Below, piece by piece: positions 1-7,399 of a stretch of 64,000 nucleotides of DNA (its first letter is position 1; each line of letters opens with the position of its first letter). The DNA is from Arthrobacter sp. 24S4-2 (GTDB taxonomy: Bacteria > Actinomycetota > Actinomycetes > Actinomycetales > Micrococcaceae), in NCBI RefSeq assembly GCF_005280255.1, contig NZ_CP040018.1, positions 4,340,001 through 4,404,000 on the forward strand, in the 5' to 3' direction. Position numbers and translations under genes: made by a program. A model generated the notes under the pieces. It searched no databases. It saw only the letters and a list, made by a program, of their open reading frames with translations, and was not told the origin of the DNA.

Positions 1-1
1 C

Positions 2-289
2 GATGTCGTCACAGCCAATGTCCTCGCCGCAACGACCGAAACTGTGCCGGGCGCTGTCTACAACGTCGCTGGGGGCAGCAACGTATCTATGAATGATGTT
101 CTGGACATTATCGAAGGACTAGTTGAATCACCGCTTCGAGTAAATAGAACGTCTGCCGTCGCAGGAGATGTCTGGCGAACCGGAGGTTCGACCGAACGAA
201 TTGCAAGTGATTTATCATGGTCGCCAACCGTCTCCATTGAGGATGGCATCGCTGCACAGTTGGAGTGGGTCAAGAGCACCCTTCGCTAA
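2..289 (+). CDS. NAD-dependent epimerase/dehydratase, C-terminal part (cut by window start)
   Basis: The reading frame is open from base 2 and ends at TAA 287-289, so only about the last 95 residues are present. The segment PGAVYNVAGGSNVSMNDVL is the substrate-side motif of extended short-chain dehydrogenases (UDP-sugar 4-epimerase or dTDP-glucose 4,6-dehydratase type). It is followed by the usual GDVWRTGGSTERIASDLSW and a C-terminal helix. The Rossmann domain and the YxxxK catalytic motif lie outside the window, so the substrate cannot be named. The gene probably belonged to the EPS cluster that resumes at 16343; the mobile-element nest now separates them. Confidence 0.8.
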   Translation, partial: DVVTANVLAATTETVPGAVYNVAGGSNVSMNDVLDIIEGLVESPLRVNRTSAVAGDVWRTGGSTERIASDLSWSPTVSIEDGIAAQLEWVKSTLR

Positions 290-340
290 TTCGCATAGAT
301 CCGGCGCGTTGCAACACCTATTTCGCACCTCAACGTAATC

Positions 341-384
341 CGATGCAATTGCTCGGCTGGAAATCCGGCCGAGCTTTTGCATCG
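341..384. terminator. Long hairpin after the epimerase gene, likely bidirectional terminator
   Basis: CGATGCAA-TT-GCTCGGC pairs with GCCGAGC-TT-TTGCATCG across a short loop. The stem is G+C rich in the centre and is flanked by T/A runs on both sides. It lies 52 bp after the epimerase stop, before the IS30 remnant. The rest of 290-561 shows no gene. Confidence 0.6.
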
Positions 385-561
385 ACGAGTGCACTAATCA
401 TTAACCAAGCCTTTTCGCGGTGATGAGACGACCTGCACTATGCAGGCTCTTCGGGTATGGGTGAATGATCTGCTCCTGTGAAGGTTCAGAATGCTCTTTC
501 GGCGGCGCAGGGTGTCGATGAAGGCGGAAAAGTGAGCCATTGTGACGGCTTGGCGTCCAGC

Positions 562-731
562 GGTCGTTGCAACACCTGAGCGAATTAGGAGTTGCAATTG
601 GCAGAGATGAAAAGACCGAGGAAGTCCCGGGGCGCCCGTCCGAAGAACGCAGCTCGGGCTCAGTATGATCAGCTTGTGAAACAGGGAATGGGCAATTCTG
701 AGGCCTGACGGATCGTGGCAATCAGCCGTAG
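562..731 (+). pseudogene. IS30-family transposase remnant, 5' piece with terminal repeat
   Basis: GGTCGTTGCAACACC at about 563 matches the terminal repeat of the IS30 copy at 45753-46953. An ATG at 607 opens a frame with the IS30 N-terminal pattern QGMGNSEA, a TGA stop at 706-708 and then RIVAISR. The frame is cut at 731 by IS21 copy 1. After removing IS21 copy 1 (732-3304 plus one GTAG) and IS3 (3438-4691 plus one AAT) it continues through 3309-3437 and 4692-4783 as RRSGTRWRH, RHRPAVIAARFLSE, ERIAIADLL and MELGRSP. A later piece lies at 16063-16186. This is the outermost host of the whole nest. Confidence 0.75.
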
Positions 732-889
732 TGAATATTCGCTCTTGAGGGGTCCATGTGTGGTGCGGGTTAGCGCCGGGGTCCGAGCCCACGATTTGCG
801 CTGGTCAGCGCCAGTGTTGGTGCGGTTGAACGCCACCTGAAAAGCTCCTTCCACCGCGTGACGGCCACGTGGTGGAAGGAGTACCGGTA

Positions 890-2443
890 ATGGTACGGAA
901 GATCAAGGCGAAGCTCGTCTTGCAGTTGCGTAACCAGGGCCTGTCCGGCAGAGCGATCTCGCTCGCTCAGGGCATGTCCAGGCACAGCGTTCAGGCGGTG
1001 ATCGATGCCGCGAATCAGCTCGGGCTCGGTTGGGACGACGTTGCGGAGAAGTCTGAGGGCGAGGTGTATCTGGCGCTGTTTCCCGGTCGCGGGGTGCGGG
1101 AGAGCGTGTTCGCGCAGCCGGACTGGGTCCAGGTGCACCGCGAGCTGGCCAGGGTTGGCGTGACGTTGAAGCTGCTGCACCAGGAGTATCTCGACGGGTG
1201 CAGTCGGGCCGGGCAAGCGGCGATGAGTTATGACCGGTTCTGCAGGCTTTACGGCGATTACGCCAACGTCACTGGCGCGTCGTCTCGGGTCGGCCATAAG
1301 GCCGGCCGCAGCGTCGAGGTCGACTGGTCCGGGCCGACGATGCAGCTCGTTGACCCGGCAACGGGAGAGATCTCGAAGGTGTATTTGTTCGTCGCATGCC
1401 TGCCGTTCAGCAGATATGCGTTCGTGGAGGCGACGTTGGATATGCGGCAGGAGTCGTGGCTGCGCGCGCATGCGGCGATGTTCGCATTCTTCAGCGGCAC
1501 GGTCCCGCGGATCGTCCCCGACAACCTCAAGACCGGGGTGATCTCTCACCCGCGCGAGGGCGAAGTCGTCCTCAACGACGCCTATCGCGAGATGGCGGCG
1601 CATTATTCGGCGGCGGTACTTCCGGGCCGGGTGCGGCACCCGAAAGACAAAGCCAGCGTCGAAAACACTGTCTCCCACGTCGCCACCTGGGTGATTGCGG
1701 GTCTGAGGCAGGAGCAGTTCACCAGCCTGGTGCAGCTGCGGGCCCGGATTCGGGAGCAGATCGATGCCTACAACCGACAGCCGTTCCAGAAGCGGGAAGG
1801 CTCCCGGCTGAGCGTGTTCACGGCCGAGGAGAAGCCGCTGCTGCAACCGTTGCCGGCGGTGACTTTCGAGATCAGCACCTGGACATATGGGCGCAAAGTA
1901 GGCCGGAACGGACACGTGGTCTGGGCAAAAAACTTCTACTCCGTCCCGTTCACCCACATCGGCGCGCATGTTGATCTTCGCGTCACGGACACCATGCTCG
2001 AGATCTATCGGGGTGATGAGCGCCTGACCAGCCACCTGCTGCTGCCCGTGACGACGACAAACCAGTATCGGACGAACGAAGCCGACCTTCCCGAGGGGCA
2101 CAGCTGGCAAGCCTGGGACCGAGCCCGGATCGACGCCTGGGCGTTACGGATGGGACCGGCGACCGGGACCGTGATCGAGAAGATCTTCGAGTCAGTCCGC
2201 ATCGAGGAAGCCGGCTACGACCCAGCACTGGCGGTCCTGCGCCTGTCTCGTAGGTTCTCACCAGCCCGGGTGGAAGCCGCATGCCGGCTCGCGCTGCGCG
2301 GTCCGATACGATCGCCCCGTTACGCCCACCTGCGGCCGATCCTGGACACCGGGCAGGACAAAACCGGGCACGTCGAGGAGCCTGATGACGAAGATGGCGG
2401 ATACGTGCGCGGCAGCTCCTACTACGCAGGAGGGACCCGATGA
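890..2443 (+). CDS. istA: IS21 transposase IstA
   Basis: A 517-residue DDE transposase that catalyses strand transfer together with IstB. The start ATG at 890 has a strong GGAAGGAG Shine-Dalgarno at 874-881; an in-frame GTG at 869 precedes that site and is less likely. An N-terminal helix-turn-helix (SGRAISLAQGMSRHSVQAVI) precedes the integrase core with VDWSGPTMQLVD, IVPDNLKTGV and HPKDKASVENTV, which carry the D-D-E triad. The last bases overlap istB as ATGA. The protein is close to the N-terminal istA fragment at 12914-13440. Confidence 0.93.
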   Translation: MVRKIKAKLVLQLRNQGLSGRAISLAQGMSRHSVQAVIDAANQLGLGWDDVAEKSEGEVYLALFPGRGVRESVFAQPDWVQVHRELARVGVTLKLLHQEYLDGCSRAGQAAMSYDRFCRLYGDYANVTGASSRVGHKAGRSVEVDWSGPTMQLVDPATGEISKVYLFVACLPFSRYAFVEATLDMRQESWLRAHAAMFAFFSGTVPRIVPDNLKTGVISHPREGEVVLNDAYREMAAHYSAAVLPGRVRHPKDKASVENTVSHVATWVIAGLRQEQFTSLVQLRARIREQIDAYNRQPFQKREGSRLSVFTAEEKPLLQPLPAVTFEISTWTYGRKVGRNGHVVWAKNFYSVPFTHIGAHVDLRVTDTMLEIYRGDERLTSHLLLPVTTTNQYRTNEADLPEGHSWQAWDRARIDAWALRMGPATGTVIEKIFESVRIEEAGYDPALAVLRLSRRFSPARVEAACRLALRGPIRSPRYAHLRPILDTGQDKTGHVEEPDDEDGGYVRGSSYYAGGTR

Positions 2444-3189
2444 GCCGCCTGGACACGGAAACCAAACGCAAGCTGCGGGAGATGAACGCGGGCGAGCTGC
2501 TGGAGGCCATAGATACTCAAGACGAGACGCTGAGCATCAGCCTGCCGTTCGAAGATCGTCTCCGGCTGGTCGTCGATGACGCCTACGCGTCGTTCACCCA
2601 TGCCAAAGTCACCGGCCTGATCCGGCGGGCGGGGCTGCGCTACCCGAACGCTGACCTGCGCCGCATCGACCTCCTCGATGAGCGAGGTCTTGACCGGCCG
2701 CTGCTGAGCCAGCTCGGCACCTGCTCGTTCGTGGCGCGGCAGCAGAACGTTGTCTTCCAAGGGTTCACCGGGTCGGGGAAGTCCTACCTGGGATGCGCGA
2801 TCGCTAAACGCGCATGCGAACACCGTATCCGCGCGCATTACGTCCGCATGCCCGACCTCGAGGAAGCCTGGGTCGCCGCCCAAGACACCCTTGGCGGATC
2901 CGGCAAGTTCCTGCGCAAGTATGCGGCATTCACCCTGCTGGTCATTGATGAGTGGTTGCTGGATCGGCCCACGGAATCGATGCGCACCATGCTGCTGGAA
3001 CTGATGGAACGCCGCTACGGGGAGACGTCAACAGTGTTCTGCACCCAGTACTCGCAGAAGGACTGGCACCAGCGGCTCGGCTCCGGCGTTCACGCCGACG
3101 CGATCATGGACCGGATCATCCACAACACGATCTGGATCGAGACAGGCAATTACAACATGCGCGAACACACAGCACTCGCAACCGCCTAG
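2440..3189 (+). CDS. istB: IS21 helper ATPase IstB
   Basis: A 249-residue AAA+ ATPase related to DnaC that assists IstA in target capture. Walker A is visible as GFTGSGKSYLG around residues 105-115 and Walker B as FTLLVIDEW around residue 165. The length is normal for IstB. The start ATG overlaps the istA stop as ATGA, which implies translational coupling. The protein differs clearly from the IstB encoded by the split gene at 4783-12456. Confidence 0.93.
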   Translation: MSRLDTETKRKLREMNAGELLEAIDTQDETLSISLPFEDRLRLVVDDAYASFTHAKVTGLIRRAGLRYPNADLRRIDLLDERGLDRPLLSQLGTCSFVARQQNVVFQGFTGSGKSYLGCAIAKRACEHRIRAHYVRMPDLEEAWVAAQDTLGGSGKFLRKYAAFTLLVIDEWLLDRPTESMRTMLLELMERRYGETSTVFCTQYSQKDWHQRLGSGVHADAIMDRIIHNTIWIETGNYNMREHTALATA

Positions 3190-3308
3190 CAACCATCACG
3201 GAGGGCGTCAGCGGCGCCAAGGCCACGCGACCGCTGGCGCTCTCTCGTACGAACCCCGGCGCTGAACCGCACGAACAGGTGGCGCTCAAAGCTTCAAATA
3301 CTCAGTAG

Positions 3309-3437
3309 GTCCGGCACTCGATGGCGGCACTTCCACACAGTCTTCCTAAAGTCCGGAGACGTCAAGAAGTACGCTCTGACTTCTCGACACCGGCCTGCAG
3401 TGATCGCCGCCCGGTTTCTCTCCGAGACGGAACGAAT
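3309..3437 (+). pseudogene. IS30 transposase remnant, second piece
   Basis: Between IS21 copy 1 and IS3 the plus strand reads in frame as SGTRWRHFHTVF and then RHRPAVIAARFLSETER, the N-terminal IS30 region that follows the NSEACRIVGI motif. It joins the 607-731 piece directly when one GTAG copy is removed. The frame is cut by IS3 inside an ERI codon string, so both insertions hit the same dead transposase. Confidence 0.7.
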
Positions 3438-3479
3438 GGGACTGCCCCGGATTTCGTTGACTCTCGGGGTTGAGTGTTG

Positions 3480-4343
3480 TTAGGCGGCTTTGAGGCCGGT
3501 ATTTATTGTCTCAAACTCGACCGGCGTTAGCCGGCCGAGGCGCCGCTGACGGCGTTTCCGGTGGTAGGTCTTCTCGATCCAGGTCACGATGGCCAGGCGC
3601 AGATTGGCCCTTGTGGACCATCGTTGACGGTCCAGCACGTCCTTCTGCAGGAGCGAGAAGAACGACTCCATGGCGGCGTTGTCGGCGCACGCGCCGACTC
3701 GTCCCATCGAGCCTTTGAGCCCGTTGCCTTTCAGAGTCCTGACGAAGGCATGGGAGCGGAATTGGGAACCGCGGTCACTATGCACCACAGTTCCTTCCGG
3801 ATCCCGAAGCGCTATCGCGTTGTGAAGGGCGGAGACGGCCAGGGATGCTTTCATCCGGGAATCGATGGAGTAGCCCACGATCCGGTTGGAATAGACGTCC
3901 TTGATGGCGCACAGGTAGAGCTTGCCCTCATCGGTCCGGTGCTCGGTGATGTCCGTGAGCCACAGCTGATCCGATGCGGTCGCGGTGAAATCCCGCCTGA
4001 CGTGGTCATCGTGCACGGGCGGGCCGGCTTTGCGCGTCGGGCCGCGTTTCTTGGCGAACACGGACCAGATCCGCTGGCTGCTGCACAGGCGCGCCACCCG
4101 GTTCTCTCCGGCGCGGAAGCCATGGTCTTGGAGTTCGTCGGCGATGAACCGGTACCCGAACGCCGGATCGTCCCGGTGGACATCCAGGGCCGTGTTGATC
4201 AGGTGCGCGTCAGACCAGTCACGCTCCGTGACCGGTGCGGCTTTCCATGCGTAGAAGGCCTGTTTGGAGAAACCCAGCACCCGGCAGGCCACCGCGACGG
4301 GAATACCGACCGCGGCAAGGTCAAGGACCAGCGGGAACTTCAT
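3480..4343 (-). CDS. IS3 transposase OrfB (DDE catalytic part)
   Basis: A 287-residue rve-type integrase protein, normally made as an OrfAB fusion by programmed -1 frameshifting. An HTH_21-like N-terminus with GYRFIADEL precedes the catalytic core. The DDE residues sit in LWLTDITEH, HSDRGSQFRS and NAAMESFFSLLQ. It ends with RRLGRLTPVEFE, the usual IS3 C-terminus. The start overlaps the orfA stop. Confidence 0.92.
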   Translation of the reverse strand: MKFPLVLDLAAVGIPVAVACRVLGFSKQAFYAWKAAPVTERDWSDAHLINTALDVHRDDPAFGYRFIADELQDHGFRAGENRVARLCSSQRIWSVFAKKRGPTRKAGPPVHDDHVRRDFTATASDQLWLTDITEHRTDEGKLYLCAIKDVYSNRIVGYSIDSRMKASLAVSALHNAIALRDPEGTVVHSDRGSQFRSHAFVRTLKGNGLKGSMGRVGACADNAAMESFFSLLQKDVLDRQRWSTRANLRLAIVTWIEKTYHRKRRQRRLGRLTPVEFETINTGLKAA

Positions 4344-4624
4344 TTTGGGGGCAGCTCCCGGGCGAAAAACGCCGCTGCCCGGCGCAGGATCTCGTTCTCC
4401 TGCTCAAGCAGCCGGATCCTCTTCCTGGCATCCCTGAGCTCTGCGGCTTCCTTCTCCGTCGAACCGGGACGGGTACCGTCCTCGATGTCGGCTTTCTTCA
4501 GCCAGTTGTGCAGGTTTGCTTCGGAAATCCCGAAGTCTTTGGCGATCTGCGAGATCGGGGCTTCGTGCTTCCGCGCAACCGCGACCACGTCACGTCGGAA
4601 CTCAGCAGGGAAAGGCTTGGGCAT
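4340..4624 (-). CDS. IS3 transposase OrfA
   Basis: A 94-residue HTH_Tnp_1 protein that binds the IS ends. It begins PKPFPAEFRRDVVAVAR, has a helix-turn-helix around ISQIAKDFGISEANLHNWLK, and ends in a leucine-rich coiled coil (RIRLLEQENEILRRAAAFF) used for dimerisation. It overlaps orfB by 4 bp, consistent with frameshift production of OrfAB. Confidence 0.9.
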   Translation of the reverse strand: MPKPFPAEFRRDVVAVARKHEAPISQIAKDFGISEANLHNWLKKADIEDGTRPGSTEKEAAELRDARKRIRLLEQENEILRRAAAFFARELPPK

Positions 4625-4691
4625 GTGAACATCCTTGCTGCAAGGAGTAAATCCTCACAAGTCAGGAGTCAAGCAAACCCGGGGCAGTCCC

Positions 4692-4783
4692 AATTGCGAT
4701 CGCGGATCTGTTGCATGCTCGGCGGAGCATCCGTGTGAATGCAATGGAACTCGGGCGGAGCCCACCGACGGCGAGCAGGTCAG
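4692..4783 (+). pseudogene. IS30 transposase remnant, third piece
   Basis: In frame across IS3 (with one AAT copy) the plus strand reads ERIAIADLLHARRS and then MELGRSPPTAS, equivalent to the IS30 segment ending ELGRSPSTISRE. It is joined at about 4783 to the minus-strand istB fragment. About 100 codons of IS30 are missing before the next recognisable piece at 16063, so a deletion has occurred here. Confidence 0.6.
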
Positions 4784-4784
4784 G

Positions 4785-4924
4785 TCTCCGAAGACGTCGC
4801 CCCAGCGGGCGAACGGGAGATTGGACGTCAGGATCATGGAGGCGTGTTCGTAGCGGCTGGAGACGAGCTGGAAGAACAGGTTCGCGGCGTCCTGGTCAAA
4901 CGGGATGTAGCCTACTTCGTCGAC
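4785..4924 (-). pseudogene. istB fragment (3' half of the istB split by the outer RIT)
   Basis: On the minus strand this reads DEVGYIPFDQDAANLFF, then SSRYEHASMILTSNLPFARW and GDVFGD, the Walker-B-distal half of an IstB ATPase. It is the direct continuation of the N-terminal half at 11950-12456, which stops at SLLVVD. The last 50-60 residues of the protein are missing at the 4785 junction with the IS30 remnant, so the gene was also damaged by a deletion. Confidence 0.8.
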
Positions 4925-4944
4925 CTATGCGGATATCCGCATAG
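4925..4944. repeat. Perfect palindrome at the ritC-side end of the outer RIT
   Basis: CTATGCGGATATCCGCATAG is a perfect 20-bp palindrome, extendable to 4919-4950 with one mismatched pair. It lies just outside the terminal repeat and is present only at this end. The inner RIT carries a related palindrome at the same relative position. It could be a recombination core, a scar of abutted ends, or an element-encoded site; the sequence alone does not decide. Confidence 0.75.
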
Positions 4945-4945
4945 A

Positions 4946-4979
4946 TCGACCTATGCCGAGCCCGCGACTATGCCGAGGC
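4946..4979. repeat. Outer RIT terminal inverted repeat, left copy
   Basis: This copy matches 11921-11954 on the opposite strand at 33 of 34 positions. It contains two TATGCCGAG units. A further inverted CTCGGCATAGT unit lies at about 5024-5034, and an ACTATGCCGA unit lies near 11844 at the other end. The ends therefore carry repeated short sites, as expected for recombinase binding. Confidence 0.85.
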
Positions 4980-5033
4980 TGCTGCCAGTTTGGTCTGGTG
5001 TGCAGCATCTGGATCAGTAGCGGCTCGGCATAG

Positions 5034-6023
5034 TTACAGGCTCTCGAGGAACGCGAGGACCTTGTCTGGTGGATGGTAGCGGCCGGGGCTTACGGATGCT
5101 GGTGTGGTGAGAGCGAGTGCTTTCTCCTTGATGGTGATGTCGGCATGGACGTAGGCGTCGGTGGACCGGACGCCGGCGTGGCCGAGCCAGAGTGCGATCA
5201 CGGACGTGTCGACGCCGGCCTGGAGTAGCGACATGGCGCAGCTGTGGCGGAACACGTGCGGGTGGATTTGCTTGCCCACGAGGGAGGGAAAGTTTTGCGC
5301 TGCGGTCCTCGTGTGGGTGCTGACCCGCAGCGCGACAGCGTCGCGGCTTAGTCGCCGGCCCGTGCGGGTCGGGAACAATGGGTCGTCCGGGAGGCCGGCT
5401 CGTTCGGCCAGCCAGACCCGCAGTAAAGCCTCGACGGGGCTCGTGAGAGGAACGGCGCGCTGTTTGCGTCCTTTACCTTCGCAGCGGACGTTAGCGCCGG
5501 CGCCCAGTGTGAGGTCGCGGCAGTTCAGGCCCGTGAGTTCGGAAACCCGCAGGCCGGTCTGGATGGCCAGGAGCATCAGTGCCCTGTCGCGCCGGCCTTC
5601 CCATCTGGACTGGTCCGGGGCGGCCAGGAGAGCATCGATCTCGGGTGCCGTCAGGAACGTCACGATGCGCTTGTCGAACCGCTTCGGAGGGATGGCCAGC
5701 ACGCGCTGGATCAGCAGCGCATGCTCGGGGTGACGCAGCGCGGCGTAAGAGAACAGGGAGCGGATCGCGGTGAGGCGGACGTTGCGGGTCCTGACGCTGT
5801 TGTGCCGTTCATTCTCCAGATGGGTGAGGAACCCTGCGATGGTGGTCGCGTCCAGATCATCCCAGTCCAGTTGTGCAGGCAACTTGCCGGTCTGCCCGTG
5901 GACGAACACCAGGAGCAGCTTCAAGGCGTCGCGGTAGGCCTCGATGGTCCGCGGGCTCGCCTGGCGCTGTTGGGCGAGTCGGTCGGTGAAGAACATCTGC
6001 AGTGTCGGTGCGATCAGCGTCAT
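5034..6023 (-). CDS. ritC: Tyrosine recombinase RitC of the outer RIT
   Basis: A 329-residue phage-integrase-family recombinase. The N-terminal SAM-like DNA-binding domain (residues 1-100) begins with FFTDRLAQQRQASPRTIEAY. The catalytic domain has Arg in TGLRVSELTG, the HVFRHSCAMSLL box and the nucleophile Tyr in LGHAGVRSTDAYVHAD. The start ATG at 6023 overlaps the ritB stop (6020-6022) as ATGA. It is the last gene of the trio and appears intact. Confidence 0.88.
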   Translation of the reverse strand: MTLIAPTLQMFFTDRLAQQRQASPRTIEAYRDALKLLLVFVHGQTGKLPAQLDWDDLDATTIAGFLTHLENERHNSVRTRNVRLTAIRSLFSYAALRHPEHALLIQRVLAIPPKRFDKRIVTFLTAPEIDALLAAPDQSRWEGRRDRALMLLAIQTGLRVSELTGLNCRDLTLGAGANVRCEGKGRKQRAVPLTSPVEALLRVWLAERAGLPDDPLFPTRTGRRLSRDAVALRVSTHTRTAAQNFPSLVGKQIHPHVFRHSCAMSLLQAGVDTSVIALWLGHAGVRSTDAYVHADITIKEKALALTTPASVSPGRYHPPDKVLAFLESL

Positions 6024-6212
6024 GATCGCGCCGCCGTCCAGCCGGTGTGTTGACGTGCCGCGGCCAGGGCGAGCAGTTCCGGTGCGGCCGAGAGGTACCA
6101 GTAGGTCGATGCGGGTTCGCGGTGGCCGAGGTAGGTCGACAGCGCTGGAATCTTCGCCTGCACGTCCTCATCGCTGCGGTACCAGCTGAGCAGGGTGCGG
6201 ACCGCGAAGGTA
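6020..6212 (-). pseudogene. ritB: ritB of the outer RIT, C-terminal piece
   Basis: The minus strand reads HTFAVRTLLSWYRSDEDVQ, then LSTYLGHREPASTYWYLSA, which are box II and the catalytic Tyr region of a RitB-type recombinase. There is no start or N-terminal domain. The matching N-terminal piece lies at 9856-10587, where it stops at RPRHRDF. The inner RIT separates the two. Confidence 0.85.
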
Positions 6213-6245
6213 TGCCGCTTATGCGGAATTCCGCATAAGCGGCAT
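6212..6245. repeat. 34-bp perfect palindrome at the ritC-side end of the inner RIT
   Basis: A perfect 34-bp palindrome whose core is TATGCGGAATTCCGCATA. Its arm ATAAGCGGCAT is also the outermost sequence of the inner terminal repeat. The far end of the inner RIT (9845-9855) has only one arm, so the palindrome is asymmetric. The core is nearly identical to TATGCGGATATCCGCATA at the outer RIT. Confidence 0.85.
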
Positions 6246-6378
6246 TAGGCGGACGGCGGGGTTATGTTCCCTGTCGTTGTGTTGTGGCTGGTGGGCGCCA
6301 TGCGGGCGGTGTTTTGGGGCGCATAATCCCAGCGTCCGGCGTCCGGCGTCCGGCGTCAGCGGGCTAGCGATTCGAGCC
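6235..6378. repeat. Inner RIT long terminal inverted repeat, left copy
   Basis: It starts ATAAGCGGCATTAGGCGG and matches 9724-9855 on the opposite strand almost base for base. The left copy has a GTCCGGC heptamer in three tandem units (about 6334-6355), against one unit in the right copy, which accounts for the length difference. Its inner edge overlaps the 3' end of the inner ritC. Confidence 0.88.
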
Positions 6379-7399
6379 AGTTGAGCAAGGAAGTGTCCAA
6401 GGTCCAGTCGGGCAGGACGTGTGGGGAGAGTGACTCGTAGGCATTTTCAATCGCTTTGCGTTTGGTCTCGGCGTCTGCGCGGGCGTAGATCTCGGTGGTG
6501 GAGACGTCGGCGTGGCCGAGCAGGTCGCGGATGTAGATCAGGTTGACGCCGGCGTTGATTAGGTGCATTGCTCGGCTGCGCCGGAGGGTGTGGGGTGTCA
6601 CTGGCACCCCGGGAGCCCAGCCGGGGTCGTGCGTTCGGACGGCTCGGACGTGGCGGGCGAGGATTTTGGCTATTCCGGACCGGGTCAACCTGGTGTGGTT
6701 TGGTCCGTAGAAGAGTGGGTCCGCGTCGGTGCCGATGCCAGGGTGCCGGTCGCGGTGTTCGAGGTAGTCGTCGATGAGTCGGGTGGTTTGGGCCATCACG
6801 GGCACGTATCGGATTTTGGCTCCCTTTCCACGGATTGTCACGGTCATTGGTGTCGAGCGGCGAATATCGGCAACGTCGAGGTCGCAGAGTTCTTGCACTC
6901 GGGCTGCGGTGTCGTAGGCGAGGGCGAGCAGGGCGGTGTCCCTGATGGCGCGTGGGCTGGCCGGGCCGGGTTCGGCCAGCAGTGTCTTGATCTCGTCCCC
7001 GGTCAAGTGCCCCGGGTCCGGGTGCGGGGCATTCTTCTCCCGGATGGCTAGGATTTGGGTGACCTGGTCGAGTCTTTCGGGCTGTTCGGCGGCGGTGTAA
7101 CGGGAAAATGACTTGATCACCGCCAGGCGCTGGTTGCGGGTGGCCGCCGAGCAGCACCGTTCCTGCTGGAGCCAGTCCAGGAACCGCAGTACCCGGGGCC
7201 GGTCGATGTCGGCCAGGCGCAGCTTCTCGGGAGGGATGCGCTCTGAGTCTTTGAACCAGATGAGCAGCAGCTTCATCGCGTCCCGGTAAGCGGCTACTGT
7301 CCTTGGTGAGGCTGCTCGCTCTCCTGCAAGGTGGTCGGTGAAGAACTTCGTCAGCCAGCGCCCGGCCAGATCCGCAGGCGGTGCAGGCCGGGCATTCAC
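6356..7399 (-). CDS. ritC: Tyrosine recombinase RitC of the inner RIT
   Basis: A 347-residue phage-integrase-family recombinase. The N-terminal domain includes KFFTDHLAGERAASPRTVAA. The catalytic core has Arg in DTAARVQELCDLDV, the TPHTLRRSRAMHL box (Arg-Arg in place of the usual Arg-His) and the nucleophile Tyr in LGHADVSTTEIYARAD. The start overlaps the ritB stop as ATGA and the 3' end lies inside the terminal repeat. It is paralogous to, but diverged from, the outer RitC. Confidence 0.88.
   Translation of the reverse strand: MNARPAPPADLAGRWLTKFFTDHLAGERAASPRTVAAYRDAMKLLLIWFKDSERIPPEKLRLADIDRPRVLRFLDWLQQERCCSAATRNQRLAVIKSFSRYTAAEQPERLDQVTQILAIREKNAPHPDPGHLTGDEIKTLLAEPGPASPRAIRDTALLALAYDTAARVQELCDLDVADIRRSTPMTVTIRGKGAKIRYVPVMAQTTRLIDDYLEHRDRHPGIGTDADPLFYGPNHTRLTRSGIAKILARHVRAVRTHDPGWAPGVPVTPHTLRRSRAMHLINAGVNLIYIRDLLGHADVSTTEIYARADAETKRKAIENAYESLSPHVLPDWTLDTSLLNWLESLAR

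Larger units (their letters stand above)
732..3304 (+). mobile_element. IS21-family element, copy 1 (complete)
   Basis: The ends are TGAATATTCG at 732 and CAAATACTCA ending at 3304, i.e. 5'-TG...CA-3' as expected for IS21. They match the ends of copy 2 at 12796-13588. Direct repeats GTAG flank it (728-731 and 3305-3308). Subterminal repeats of the IS21 type are visible: GTGCGGGTTAGCGCCGGGG near 763 pairs with GTGCGGTTCAGCGCCGGGG on the opposite strand near 3255-3273, and a further copy lies near 817. istA and istB are both intact, so this copy may be active. Confidence 0.88.
3438..4691 (-). mobile_element. IS3-family element, copy 1 (complete)
   Basis: Inverted repeats GGGACTGCCCCGGATTTCGT (3438) and GGGACTGCCCCGGGTTTGCT (minus strand from 4691) bound the element, and both continue with TGACTC. 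A 3-bp direct repeat AAT flanks it (3435-3437 and 4692-4694), as is usual for IS3. It carries orfA and orfB on the minus strand and is inserted in the IS30 remnant. Confidence 0.9.

Noticed and set aside
770..2110. Long minus-strand open frame (446 codons)
   Set aside because: It is antisense to istA and its Arg/His/Pro-rich translation has no family pattern; high G+C at third positions makes such shadows.
6334..6355. CRISPR-like short tandem repeat
   Set aside because: Three GTCCGGC heptamers without spacers lie inside the RIT terminal repeat. No CRISPR array is visible anywhere in the window.
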